From Opitutaceae bacterium (GTDB lineage: Bacteria > Verrucomicrobiota > Verrucomicrobiia > Opitutales > Opitutaceae), in the NCBI GenBank assembly GCA_025360455.1, contig JANYCF010000104.1:1-32554 (forward strand): a DNA stretch of 32,554 nucleotides. Reading direction: 5' to 3'. Below the pieces are notes generated by a model. The model had not been told where the DNA came from, did no database searches, and saw only the letters and a list, made by a program, of their open reading frames with translations. Positions 1 to 8,418 of this stretch are shown here, piece after piece (position 1 is the stretch's first letter; each line of letters starts with the position of its first letter). Position numbers and translations under genes: made by a program.

Positions 1-2
1 AG

Positions 3-155
3 CGGCAGGCGTCCCTGCCTGCCGAGTTTGACGCACGCATCCCAGACCCACAGGCACGGCGGCCTGTGGCTACCCAAGCAATCTCCACGACCAACCGTAA
101 ACAGCGAGGAACCAGCTTGCTTGGCAGGGAACATCCTTGTCGCCTGTAAACAGGC
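3..155. repeat. Cluster of palindromes upstream of trmD (REP-like region)
   Basis: This spacer carries four inverted repeats in a row. CGGCAGGC at 3-10 pairs with GCCTGCCG at 17-24 around a 6-nt loop. CCACAGGC at 48-55 pairs with GCCTGTGG at 62-69, also with a 6-nt loop. CCAAGCAA at 74-81 pairs with TTGCTTGG at 117-124 across 35 nt. GCCTGT at 142-147 pairs with ACAGGC at 150-155. Three of the four share the core CAGGC/GCCTG, which suggests a family of related units rather than chance. No gene is visible here. It could be a dispersed intergenic repeat or a structured leader of trmD; the multi-copy idea cannot be tested inside this window. Confidence 0.6.
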
Positions 156-174
156 TCCTACCGTTTTCATTTCA

Positions 175-852
175 ATGCGTATCGACGTTCTCACGCTTTT
201 CCCTGCCATGCTCGACGGCTTTCTCTCCGAAAGCATGCTGGGCCGGGCGCAAGCAGCCAAATTACTCGAGATCAACGTCCGCAATACCCGGGACTGGTCG
301 GTCGATAAACATAAGACGACCGATGACCGTCCTTTTGGCGGTGGGGCGGGGATGGTGATGAAGTGCGAACCCATCTTTGCGGCCATCGAGGAATTGCAAA
401 CTCCGGGCTGCCGTCGCATCTATCTGACGCCCGACGGCGTGCCATTTACGAGTGCCAAGGCGGAGGAGCTCTCGAAGCAGCAACATCTTATTTTCCTGAG
501 CGGTCACTATGAAGGGATCGACCAGCGGATACGCGACACGGTGATCGATGAAGAGATCAGCATCGGGGATTATGTGCTGACCAATGGCACTTTGGCGGCC
601 GCTGTCGTGATCGATGCACTCGCTCGTTTCATTCCAGGTGTACTCGGTGAAGAAAAGTCATTGACCAGCGAAAGTTTCACCCGCAACTTGCTCGACTTTC
701 CCAATTACACGCGTCCCGCCGTTTACCGCGGCATGTCCGTGCCAGAAGTGCTCCTCCAGGGCAACCATGGCGAAATCGAGAAGTGGCGGCACGCGCAGCA
801 ATTGGAAAGAACTCAAAAATTTCGTCCCGATTTAATAAAAAAACAGCCATGA
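175..852 (+). CDS. trmD: tRNA (guanine-N1)-methyltransferase TrmD
   Basis: TrmD is a cytoplasmic SPOUT methyltransferase that uses S-adenosylmethionine to make m1G37 in tRNAs and so prevents +1 frameshifting. The 225-residue product starts MRIDVLTLFP and carries the family signatures TTDDRPFGGGAGM (about 48-60), GHYEGIDQR (110-118), IGDYVLTNG (130-138), RFIPGVLG (151-158) and LLDFPNYTRP (172-181). R151 matches E. coli Arg154. The position of E. coli catalytic Asp169 aligns with Glu166. The frame stays open upstream to base 28, but those residues fall in the palindrome cluster and lack homology to the family, so the ATG at 175 was chosen. There is no Shine-Dalgarno sequence before it. The stop overlaps the rplS start (ATGA), the usual trmD-rplS pairing; rpsP and rimM, often upstream, are not seen. 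Confidence 0.97.
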   Translation: MRIDVLTLFPAMLDGFLSESMLGRAQAAKLLEINVRNTRDWSVDKHKTTDDRPFGGGAGMVMKCEPIFAAIEELQTPGCRRIYLTPDGVPFTSAKAEELSKQQHLIFLSGHYEGIDQRIRDTVIDEEISIGDYVLTNGTLAAAVVIDALARFIPGVLGEEKSLTSESFTRNLLDFPNYTRPAVYRGMSVPEVLLQGNHGEIEKWRHAQQLERTQKFRPDLIKKQP

Positions 853-1214
853 ATCCGATCATCAAAGAAATCACCGCCCATCAGGTGAAAACAAATATCA
901 CCTCCTTCAAGGTCGGTGATGGTGTCAAAGTGCACACCAAGGTTCGCGAAGGCGACAAAGAGCGCGTCCAGGTTTTCGCCGGCGTCGTGATTGCCCGCAA
1001 GGGCAGCGGCATCCACGAATCCTTTACGGTCCGCCGTATCAGTTACGGCGAGGGCGTCGAGCGCGTCTTCCCGGTCAACTCGCCCAACATCGAGAAGGTC
1101 GAGGTCGAGAAGAATTCCGAAGTCGGTCGCGCCCGTCTCTATTACCTCCGTAACCGTACCGGTAAGGCCGCTATGGCCGTCAAGGTGAAGCGTTACGAGG
1201 CCGCCAAGGCCTAA
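849..1214 (+). CDS. rplS: 50S ribosomal protein L19
   Basis: L19 is a large-subunit protein at the interface with the 30S subunit. The 121-residue product aligns along its whole length with E. coli L19 (115 residues): FKVGDGVKVHTKV near the start, VFAGVVIARKGSGIHESFTVR in the middle, the highly conserved ISYGEGVERVFPVNSPNI, and RARLYYLRNRTGKAA near the end, followed by a short basic tail. The ATG at 849 overlaps the trmD stop codon by four bases, which points to translational coupling, and a strong intrinsic terminator lies just downstream. Longer upstream starts in this frame lie inside trmD and are not supported. Confidence 0.97.
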   Translation: MNPIIKEITAHQVKTNITSFKVGDGVKVHTKVREGDKERVQVFAGVVIARKGSGIHESFTVRRISYGEGVERVFPVNSPNIEKVEVEKNSEVGRARLYYLRNRTGKAAMAVKVKRYEAAKA

Positions 1215-1236
1215 TTAATCCTGTCTGCACTCTCTC

Positions 1237-1265
1237 AAGCGAGCCCACCGTGGCTCGCTTTTTTA
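1237..1265 (+). terminator. Intrinsic terminator of trmD-rplS
   Basis: A perfect 9-bp stem, AAGCGAGCC at 1237-1245 with GGCTCGCTT at 1252-1260, has a 6-nt loop and runs straight into a T tract. It lies 23 bases after the rplS stop, as expected for a rho-independent terminator ending this operon. Confidence 0.9.
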
Positions 1266-1377
1266 TTGGCCGTGAAAAACTTTCATGACAGTTCAATCAT
1301 GAGGCTTAAATTGGGCTTTGCAGCCGCCGCCCGGATCACGCTAACTAACCCTTTATTCTGAAAAACTTTTCCATTTC

Positions 1378-3372
1378 ATGAAGCTCCAGACTGATATCCT
1401 CACCACTGCCTCTGCCCAAGCCCGCGGTCTTGCCATCGATGCCGTGCATAAATGCAACTCCGGCCATCTTGGTCTACCTCTCGGTGCGACCGAGATCGGT
1501 GCCGTGCTTTACGGCCACGCGCTCACGCACAATCCCGACGAGCCCCGCTGGCTCAACCGCGATCGCTTCGTTCTCTCCGCCGGTCACGGCTCGATGTTTA
1601 TCTACACCTGGCTGCACCTGAGCGGCTATGATCTGTCGCTCGACGAGCTGAAGAATTTCCGTGTCCTGCACAGTAAGACTCCCGGCCACCCTGAATTTCA
1701 CGAGACGCCCGGCGTTGAATGCACCACGGGGCCGCTTGGTCAGGGTATCGGCAACTCGGTCGGTCTTGCGATGTCGGGCAAGATGGCTGCGGCACGTTTC
1801 AATACGCCGACGCATACCATCTTCGATCAACACATCGTTTGCTTGGCCGGCGACGGCTGTATGCAGGAAGGCGTGGCCATGGAAGCCGTGGAATTTGCCG
1901 GCCACCAAGGTCTCGATAATCTGATTCTATTCTACGATTCCAACGACGTCACGCTCGACGCGATGGCCGACAAGAGCCAAAGCGAAAACACCGCGCTCCG
2001 TTTTAAGGCGATGAATTGGGATGTGCAGACGCTCGCCGATGGCCACGATCTCACGGCGATCTTGAAGGCTTTCAACAAAGCCAAGAAAGCGACGAGCGGA
2101 AAACCTCAGCTCATCATCGCGAAGACGATCATCGGCAAAGGCATTCCCGAAGTCCAAGGCACCGCGAAGGGCCACGGCGAGGGTGGGGCGAAATTTGCCG
2201 ATGCGGCCCGCAAAGGTCTCGGTCTCCCCGAGGAGCATTTCTACGTCAGCGAGCCGGTGCGCGAGTATTTCGCCGCCCACAAAAAACGCCTCAAGCGCGG
2301 TTATTCCAAATGGAAGAAGACATACGCTGAGTGGCGCACTGCGAATCCAGATAAAGCAGCGTTGCTCGATTCCTCCAATAACAAGCCCAGTGCCGCTGCG
2401 CTGTTGGAAAAGATTCCGGCCTTCGCGGCCGACGCCAAACTCGCGACCCGCGCGGCCGGCAAGGATATTCTCCAACCCATCGCCGCAGAGTTGCCTTTGC
2501 TGATTTCGGGCAGCGCGGATCTCTACGGCTCAACGCTCAACTATATCGCCTCCGATAAGGATTTCGACAAAACCAATCGCGCCGGCCGCAATCTGCGCTA
2601 CGGCATTCGTGAGCACGGAATGGCCGCGATCAACAACGGCCTCGCCTATGACGGCATTTTCCGCACCTCGTGCGCCACGTTCTTGGTGTTCGCCGATTAC
2701 TCGCGTCCCTCGATGCGGATCGCCGCTCTTTCGAAACTCCCGGTCATTTATATCTACACGCACGATTCCATCGGCGTGGGCGAAGACGGCCCGACGCACC
2801 AACCCGTCGAAACTGTCTCCGGCCTGCGCGTGATTCCGAATCTCGACGTGATTCGTCCTGCTGATCCCGAGGAAACCGCCGGCGCTTTCGCCGCCGCGCT
2901 CGAGCGCACCGATGGTCCGACCTTGCTCTCACTCAGCCGCCAGGCCGTCCCGATGTTGAATGAAATTTCCGTCAGCGCTCGTCGTAACGGCGTGCTGAAG
3001 GGCGGTTATATTGCCGTGCCGGAAACGGCGCCGCTCACGCACATTCTTCTCTCCGCCGGCAGCGAATTGCAGTGGGCCGTGGCCGCCGCCAAAGCCTTGG
3101 GTGGCGGCGCGCGCGTGGTCTCGATGCCCTCCTTCCTGCGCTTCGATGCGCAGTCTCCGGAATATCGTGAGTCCGTTCTTCCGTCGTCGTGCCGCAAGCG
3201 CGTGGCGATCGAGGCGGGCGTTACGGCTCTCTGGCATAAGTACGTTGGGCTCGACGGCAAAATCGTCGGCATCGACCGCTTCGGTCTGAGTGCTCCCGGT
3301 AACATCGCGATGAAGGAACTCGGTATCACCACCGACGCCGTGGTCGCTGCCGCGAAGGCACTGCAAGCATAA
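1378..3372 (+). CDS. tkt: Transketolase
   Basis: Transketolase moves two-carbon ketol units between sugar phosphates using thiamine diphosphate and a divalent metal, linking the non-oxidative pentose phosphate pathway to glycolysis. At 664 residues it matches the usual length (E. coli TktA 663). The pyrimidine-binding and substrate histidines are visible in CNSGH (H30), LSAGH (H70) and TPGHPE (H104). The ThDP/metal motif is GDG at 158-160 followed by SND near 188-190. The second half has GIREHGMAA with the conserved catalytic Glu, and [15 protein letters not shown] for substrate phosphate contacts. It appears monocistronic: an own terminator follows, and TTGCAG (1318-1323) with TAACTA (1342-1347) at 18-bp spacing is a weak promoter candidate. 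The start has no Shine-Dalgarno sequence; its context is TTCATGAAG. Confidence 0.97.
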   Translation: MKLQTDILTTASAQARGLAIDAVHKCNSGHLGLPLGATEIGAVLYGHALTHNPDEPRWLNRDRFVLSAGHGSMFIYTWLHLSGYDLSLDELKNFRVLHSKTPGHPEFHETPGVECTTGPLGQGIGNSVGLAMSGKMAAARFNTPTHTIFDQHIVCLAGDGCMQEGVAMEAVEFAGHQGLDNLILFYDSNDVTLDAMADKSQSENTALRFKAMNWDVQTLADGHDLTAILKAFNKAKKATSGKPQLIIAKTIIGKGIPEVQGTAKGHGEGGAKFADAARKGLGLPEEHFYVSEPVREYFAAHKKRLKRGYSKWKKTYAEWRTANPDKAALLDSSNNKPSAAALLEKIPAFAADAKLATRAAGKDILQPIAAELPLLISGSADLYGSTLNYIASDKDFDKTNRAGRNLRYGIREHGMAAINNGLAYDGIFRTSCATFLVFADYSRPSMRIAALSKLPVIYIYTHDSIGVGEDGPTHQPVETVSGLRVIPNLDVIRPADPEETAGAFAAALERTDGPTLLSLSRQAVPMLNEISVSARRNGVLKGGYIAVPETAPLTHILLSAGSELQWAVAAAKALGGGARVVSMPSFLRFDAQSPEYRESVLPSSCRKRVAIEAGVTALWHKYVGLDGKIVGIDRFGLSAPGNIAMKELGITTDAVVAAAKALQA

Positions 3373-3400
3373 CACTGACGCAAATTATCTGCTCTTTCCC

Positions 3401-3429
3401 AGCCGGCCATTAGGCCGGCTGTTTTGTTT
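3401..3429 (+). terminator. Intrinsic terminator of tkt
   Basis: AGCCGGCC (3401-3408) and GGCCGGCT (3413-3420) form a perfect 8-bp G+C-rich stem with a 4-nt ATTA loop, followed by GTTTTGTTT. It begins 28 bases after the transketolase stop. Confidence 0.88.
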
Positions 3430-3481
3430 ATTAGTGCCGGCCACTGTATCGGAATAGGATGAACGGCGGCTTGCAAAAGTG

Positions 3482-3513
3482 ATTAGGATGCTAATGGTCT
3501 GCCTCCTTATAAC
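3482..3513 (+). promoter_or_regulatory. Putative MarR/SlyA-type operator with -10 element
   Basis: ATTAG at 3482-3486 and CTAAT at 3491-3495 form a perfect inverted repeat around GATG. Its inner part, TTAG-N4-CTAA, has the same half-sites and spacing as the known SlyA box (TTAGCAAGCTAA). A -10-like TATAAC lies at 3508-3513, and the repeat sits about where the -35 element should be, so a bound repressor would block RNA polymerase. The MarR-family gene starts 18 bases later. Operator and promoter roles are inferred from position and similarity. Confidence 0.5.
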
Positions 3514-3531
3514 TCAATTCGCTCGCTAGCC

Positions 3532-4092
3532 ATGCCTCATCTCATCCTGAAAAACCTCCCGCGCTACGAGTGCCTCCTCGAGGCGGCGCAGACGTTTCCG
3601 GAATTGGATCCCTCGGCTTGCGAAGCGTTCCTGCACCTGCTGCGCACGGGTGACGAGGCTTTTCTGTATTCCGAACAAAATCTGACCGAGCACGGGGTTT
3701 CCCATGGTCGTTTTGGGGTGCTGATGCTGCTGTGGGGCGAATCCCATAATCCTGAAGCGCACGCTCACGGGATGACTCCAGCCGAATTAGCGGATCAATC
3801 CAATGTGACCCGGGCAACGATGACTGGGCTGGTGGATACGTTGGTGCGCGACGGATTTGTGAAGCGCACCGCGGATAAGCAAGACCGGCGCATGATGCGC
3901 GTTGCGCTTACCCGCAAGGCCAGGACTTTTCTGGACAAATTATTGCCCGGACATTTCCGGCGCATGGCCGCACTGATGGATCCGCTCAGTCAGGCCGAGC
4001 GCAAGACCCTCGTGAAGCTTCTCAATAAAATACTCCAGAATGCGTCGACGCTGAATGCCGAACCGGTGGCGTCTGCCGCTGCGGCGCGCTGA
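3532..4092 (+). CDS. MarR-family transcriptional regulator
   Basis: A 186-residue winged-helix regulator of the MarR/SlyA family, most likely an autorepressor of the efflux operon it heads. The helix-turn-helix is visible as MTPAELADQSNVTRATMTGLVDTL at about residues 80-105. It is followed by a wing, KRTADKQDRRMMRVALT, with the family Asp-x-x-Asp-Arg-Arg pattern. The flanking N- and C-terminal helices would form the dimer interface. The adaptor gene begins 37 bases downstream, then permease and TolC genes with short gaps, so all four are probably co-transcribed. The inverted repeat at 3482-3495 is a likely binding site. The inducing ligand cannot be read from sequence; MarR proteins beside RND pumps commonly respond to phenolics, antibiotics or other lipophilic compounds. 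Confidence 0.92.
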   Translation: MPHLILKNLPRYECLLEAAQTFPELDPSACEAFLHLLRTGDEAFLYSEQNLTEHGVSHGRFGVLMLLWGESHNPEAHAHGMTPAELADQSNVTRATMTGLVDTLVRDGFVKRTADKQDRRMMRVALTRKARTFLDKLLPGHFRRMAALMDPLSQAERKTLVKLLNKILQNASTLNAEPVASAAAAR

Positions 4093-4129
4093 ATTGTCTC
4101 TCTCCCTTTAATACTAACGCTGATTTCCT

Positions 4130-5248
4130 ATGTTTAAAAAATTCATTTTTGCGATTGTTGGTCTGGTCTTGGTGCTCGGCACCATCGTGGGCCTTAAGAA
4201 AAAAGAGATGGCTCCGGGCCCGGCCTTTCAAATGCCACCGGAGAGTGTCACCACGGCTAGTGCGGCCGCCCAAGACTGGGATCGTACGATCAATGCCGTT
4301 GGCTCGCTCCGTGCGGACCAGGGTGTGACCGTCGCCAGCGAAGGGCAGGGGACCGTCAAGCGCATCGGGTTCGAGTCGGGTGCCTTGGTGAAAGCCGGCG
4401 ATATTCTCATCGAATTGGATGCCGATGTGGAACGCGCCCAGCTCGCGGCGATTGAAGCCCGGTCCGAATTGGCGCGAATTAACATCACGCGAGCCCGTGA
4501 TCTGTGGGAGCGTAACGCTATGTCGAAATCCGATTTTGATAATGCCGAAGCTGCTTTTAAACAGGTGGTGGCCGATGTGAATTCCATCAAAGCCATCCTG
4601 GAAAAAAAGACCATGCGCGCGCCTTTCGCCGGTCGTGTGGGCATTCGGCTCGTCAACCTTGGCCAGTTTCTCGATCGTGGGAATCCCATCGTGACGTTGC
4701 AGGCACTCGATCCGATTCACGTTGATTTCTCTTTGCCGCAGCAGCGCGTCGCTGATCTCAAGGTCGGCTACGCCGCCCATGTGACGCTGGATGCCCGGCC
4801 TGGTGTGGCCTTCGAAGGCCTCGTTACGGCCATCAGCCCGGAGATTGATCCGACGACCCGCACCTTGCGCGTCGAGGCCACTCTGGCCAATGCGGCAGAA
4901 CAATTAAGTCCCGGCATGTTCGTGAATGTGCGGGTTGTTTCCCCTGAGAAGACTCACGTCATCGCTATTCCCTCCACGGCTATTTACTATCAGCCCTATG
5001 GCGACACGGTTTTTGTAGCCAAAGAAGTGAAGGATGAAGCATCCGGCCAAATAACGAAACGCGCCGAACAACGCTTTGTTAAACTGGGCGAGACACAAGG
5101 GGACTTTGTCAATGTACTCTCCGGGGTGCAGGCGGGCGAAGAGGTCGTTACCTCCGGGGTTTTCAAATTAAACAAGGGCACGCTTCTCATCATCGACAAT
5201 TCCCTCGCGCCCAAGGCCGACCTCAACCCTAAGCCAACGAATACCTGA
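4130..5248 (+). CDS. RND efflux periplasmic adaptor (membrane fusion protein)
   Basis: A 372-residue adaptor of the HlyD/MexA type that bridges the inner-membrane RND pump and the outer-membrane channel. One N-terminal hydrophobic segment (about 4-22) acts as signal anchor; no lipobox cysteine is seen. The order is typical: a lipoyl half (GQGTVKRIGFESGALVKAGD, about 75-95), an alpha-helical hairpin with IEARSELARINITRARDLWERNAMS (about 108-132), the second lipoyl half (TMRAPFAGRVGIR, about 160-172), a beta-barrel with VDFSLPQQRVADLKVG, then the membrane-proximal domain with AIPSTAIYYQPYGDTVFV. It lies between the regulator and the permease (31-bp gap). The start follows a pyrimidine-rich leader without a Shine-Dalgarno sequence. 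Substrate is unknown. Confidence 0.94.
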   Translation: MFKKFIFAIVGLVLVLGTIVGLKKKEMAPGPAFQMPPESVTTASAAAQDWDRTINAVGSLRADQGVTVASEGQGTVKRIGFESGALVKAGDILIELDADVERAQLAAIEARSELARINITRARDLWERNAMSKSDFDNAEAAFKQVVADVNSIKAILEKKTMRAPFAGRVGIRLVNLGQFLDRGNPIVTLQALDPIHVDFSLPQQRVADLKVGYAAHVTLDARPGVAFEGLVTAISPEIDPTTRTLRVEATLANAAEQLSPGMFVNVRVVSPEKTHVIAIPSTAIYYQPYGDTVFVAKEVKDEASGQITKRAEQRFVKLGETQGDFVNVLSGVQAGEEVVTSGVFKLNKGTLLIIDNSLAPKADLNPKPTNT

Positions 5249-5279
5249 TCTCTTAGCTTATTCTTATTCCCCAGCGCTC

Positions 5280-8200
5280 ATGAAGTTCACCGATATTTTT
5301 ATCCGTCGCCCTGTGTTGGCGATCGTGGTCAACCTGATCATCATCATTGCCGGTCTGCAGGCCTGGAGTTCGCTCAATGTCCGCCAGTATCCCAAGAGCG
5401 AAGTTGCCTCGATCATCGTTTCTACACCCTACATCGGGGCGAATGCCGATCTCGTCCGTGGTTTCGTTACCAGTCCGCTGGAACGGGCGATCGCCGCCGC
5501 AGATGGCATCGACTACATTGAGTCGCAGAGCTCCCAGGGATTTTCCACCATCACGGCACGGCTGAAGCTGAATTACGACGGCACCAAGGCCCTCGCGGAA
5601 ATCAATTCGCGCGTCAATCAAGTGCGCAACGATCTTCCTCCCGAGGCTGAGCTGCCTGCGGTGAGTCTGATATCCGCCGATTCCCAATTCGCCTCCGCGT
5701 ATCTTAGTTTCCGCGCCGATACCTTGCAGCCCAATCAGGTGACCGATTATTTGGTGCGCGTTGTACAGCCGGCCCTAACCGCAATTGAAGGCGTGCAACG
5801 GGCCGATATTCTTGGTGGCCGCACTTACGCTATGCGCGTATGGCTCAAGCCTGACCGACTCGCCGCCCTCAATATCAGTCCCGCCCAAGTCCGCCAGGCA
5901 CTCAATAATAACAATGTCCGCGCCGCCATCGGCCAGACCAAGGGTGCCTACATTCAGGTCAATCTTACAGCCAACACCAGTTTGCAAAACGTCGAGGACT
6001 TCCGACAGCTCGTGGTCCGGCAGGACAAGGACACCATTGTCCGTTTGCAGGATGTCGCCGATGTCGTGCTCGGGGCGGAAAATTACGATACCGAGGTGCA
6101 TTTTTCGGGCAAAGACGCGGTTTTCATGGGCATCTGGGTTTTGCCCAACGCCAACTCACTGGACGTGATTCAGCGGGTTCGCACTGCGATGGATGCCCTG
6201 CAAAATCGTTTCCCGGTCGGGTTTACCGGCGGCATCGCCTACGACGGCACCAAGTACATTAAGTATGCGATCAGTGAGGTCAAAAAAACCCTCTCTGAAA
6301 CTCTGCTCATTGTCGTTATTGTTATTTATCTTTTTCTGGGTTCGCTGCGTTCCGCTTTGGTCCCGATCGTGGCGATTCCGGTTTCATTGATCGGCGCGAT
6401 TTTTCTGATGCAGATTTTCGGCTTCACCATCAATCTGCTTACGCTGCTCGCCATCGTGCTCTCCGTGGGTCTCGTGGTCGATGATGCCATTGTGGTGGTG
6501 GAGAATGTTGAGCGACATTTGCGCGAGGGCCGCACCCCGATCGATGCAGCGATTGTCGGCGCGCGTGAACTGGTCAGCCCGATCATCTCGATGACGATTA
6601 CGCTCGCGGCCGTTTATGCCCCCATTGCGTTCCAAGGCGGATTGACCGGCGCCCTGTTCCGGGAATTTGCGATTACGCTCGCCGGGGCGGTGTTGATCTC
6701 CGGGGTCGTGGCGTTGACGCTTTCGCCCATGATGGCGGCCTACTTCCTCCACAACGCAGCGGATGAAGAAAAAGGTTTCGCTGGTTTCGTGAATCACGCC
6801 TTTGATCGCTTGAAGAAAGCCTATGGACGGGCGCTGGCCGGTACGCTCAATGCGCGTCCCGTGGTCTATATGGTGTGGGCCGTGATCACGCTGAGTGTTT
6901 TGCCACTGTTCATTCTCTCCTTGTTCACCTCCGAGCTCGCGCCGCTGGAAGATCAGGGCGTGGTGCTGGGTATTGTTGATACCGCTTCGAACTCGACCAT
7001 GGAGCAAACGTCCAAGTTCGCCGAGCGGATTAACGACGCTTTTTTTCAAGTGCCCGAAGTGGAGTTTTCTTTCCAGATCACTTTCCCCAATGGGGGATTC
7101 AGTGGTGCGGTCATGAAAACGTGGGATGAGCGCAAACGGAATATTTTTAAAATCAAACAAGAATTGGGCCCTAAACTTCATGTGATTCCGGGTATTTCAG
7201 TGCGCCCCATTCTTCGTCCGGCGCTTCCGGGTGGCGGGACTTTTCCGGTTGAGTTCGTCATCGCTTCGACGGCGGATTCGCGCCAGGTATACGAAATTGC
7301 CAAGAAGGTAATGGCTGCGGCGATGCAGAGTGGGAAATTTGCCTTCCTGACCCTCGACATTAAGTATGACCAGCCTCAGTCGGAGGTGGCCGTCGATCGC
7401 GACAAGGTCGCCGCCCTTGGTCTTAACTTGCAACAGGTCGGCAGTGATTTGGGTTCCATGTTGGGTGGCGGCTACGTCAATCGTTTCAGCATCGATGGCC
7501 GCAGCTACAAGGTGATTCCGCAAATCCAGCGCACTGATCGGCTCAACACTGATCAGCTGAAAGATATCTACATCTCCGGTCCCGGGGGAAAACTCATCCC
7601 CTTGTCTTCCGTGGCCACGCTGAATAACTCCGTCACTCCGCGCACCCTCAACCGGTTTAATCAGCTGAACGCCGTCAAGATTTCCGGCATCCTTAAAGCG
7701 CCGCTGGATGACGCCTTGAAGATCCTGGAGACGGAAGCCCGCAAGGTGATGCCGCAAGGCTACACCATCGATTACGGTGGGGAATCGCGTCAATTGCGCC
7801 AAGAGGGCAGCAAGTTTCTTCCGGCACTTGGTCTCGCACTGGTGCTGATCTTTCTCGTGCTCTCCGCCCAGTTTAACAGTTTCCGCGACCCGTTGATTAT
7901 TATTCTGGGTTCAGCTCCGCTCGCGATGTTCGGCGCGCTTATCTTTACCGCGCTGCGCATCCCCGGTGATCCGTCGGTGCCGGATTGGAGCTGGGGTTGG
8001 ACGAGCTCATGGAATATTTATTCCCAAGTCGGTCTGATCACCCTCATCGGCTTGGTGGCCAAGAACGGTATTCTTATCGTCGAGTTTGCGAATGCGCTCC
8101 AAGAACAAGGCCGGACCAAGCTGGCCGCCGCGCACGAAGCCGCTTCGACCCGTCTTCGTCCCATCCTTATGACGACGGCCGCCACGGTCTTTGGTCACTT

Positions 8201-8405
8201 GATGCTCGTGTTCGTCACCGGTGCCGGTGCTGCGGCGCGAAATTCCATCGGGCTGGTCCTCGTTTGCGGTATGTCCATCGGTACGTTTTTCACGCTGTTT
8301 ATTATTCCGTCACTCTATGTGCTCATGGCGAAAAATCACTCTCATGAACATCTGCACGCTCCCGTCCCGGAACACGTGCGGACGCAACCTGTGCTCGCCA
8401 AATAA
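5280..8405 (+). CDS. RND-family multidrug efflux permease (HAE-1 type)
   Basis: A 1041-residue proton-driven inner-membrane pump of the AcrB/MexF/MdtBC superfamily. It opens with MKFTDIFIRRPVLAIV, the usual RND amphipathic helix plus TM1, and has the classic arrangement of 12 membrane helices with two large periplasmic loops between TM1-TM2 and TM7-TM8. Proton-relay residues are in place: adjacent D401 and D402 in TM4 (GLVVDDAIVVVENVERH) and K928 in TM10 (GLVAKNGILIVEFANA), equivalent to AcrB Asp407, Asp408 and Lys940. The length is standard and no frameshift is seen. It sits between adaptor and outer-membrane factor in one operon. Substrates cannot be inferred; efflux of lipophilic compounds is the family expectation. 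Confidence 0.95.
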   Translation: MKFTDIFIRRPVLAIVVNLIIIIAGLQAWSSLNVRQYPKSEVASIIVSTPYIGANADLVRGFVTSPLERAIAAADGIDYIESQSSQGFSTITARLKLNYDGTKALAEINSRVNQVRNDLPPEAELPAVSLISADSQFASAYLSFRADTLQPNQVTDYLVRVVQPALTAIEGVQRADILGGRTYAMRVWLKPDRLAALNISPAQVRQALNNNNVRAAIGQTKGAYIQVNLTANTSLQNVEDFRQLVVRQDKDTIVRLQDVADVVLGAENYDTEVHFSGKDAVFMGIWVLPNANSLDVIQRVRTAMDALQNRFPVGFTGGIAYDGTKYIKYAISEVKKTLSETLLIVVIVIYLFLGSLRSALVPIVAIPVSLIGAIFLMQIFGFTINLLTLLAIVLSVGLVVDDAIVVVENVERHLREGRTPIDAAIVGARELVSPIISMTITLAAVYAPIAFQGGLTGALFREFAITLAGAVLISGVVALTLSPMMAAYFLHNAADEEKGFAGFVNHAFDRLKKAYGRALAGTLNARPVVYMVWAVITLSVLPLFILSLFTSELAPLEDQGVVLGIVDTASNSTMEQTSKFAERINDAFFQVPEVEFSFQITFPNGGFSGAVMKTWDERKRNIFKIKQELGPKLHVIPGISVRPILRPALPGGGTFPVEFVIASTADSRQVYEIAKKVMAAAMQSGKFAFLTLDIKYDQPQSEVAVDRDKVAALGLNLQQVGSDLGSMLGGGYVNRFSIDGRSYKVIPQIQRTDRLNTDQLKDIYISGPGGKLIPLSSVATLNNSVTPRTLNRFNQLNAVKISGILKAPLDDALKILETEARKVMPQGYTIDYGGESRQLRQEGSKFLPALGLALVLIFLVLSAQFNSFRDPLIIILGSAPLAMFGALIFTALRIPGDPSVPDWSWGWTSSWNIYSQVGLITLIGLVAKNGILIVEFANALQEQGRTKLAAAHEAASTRLRPILMTTAATVFGHLMLVFVTGAGAAARNSIGLVLVCGMSIGTFFTLFIIPSLYVLMAKNHSHEHLHAPVPEHVRTQPVLAK

Positions 8406-8418
8406 CTTTCGATCCCTC

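Noticed and set aside
28-174. A longer TrmD N-terminus from an ATG-like start at base 28
   Set aside because: The 49 extra residues fall in the palindrome cluster and do not resemble TrmD, whose family start matches MRIDVLTLFP at 175.
4022-4903. A 293-codon minus-strand reading frame inside the adaptor gene
   Set aside because: It is antisense to a well-supported adaptor gene; its composition (many Arg, His, Gly) is that of a shadow frame in high-G+C DNA.
6384-7181. A 265-codon minus-strand frame inside the RND permease gene
   Set aside because: It is antisense to conserved permease sequence and rich in His, Arg and Gln without any domain.
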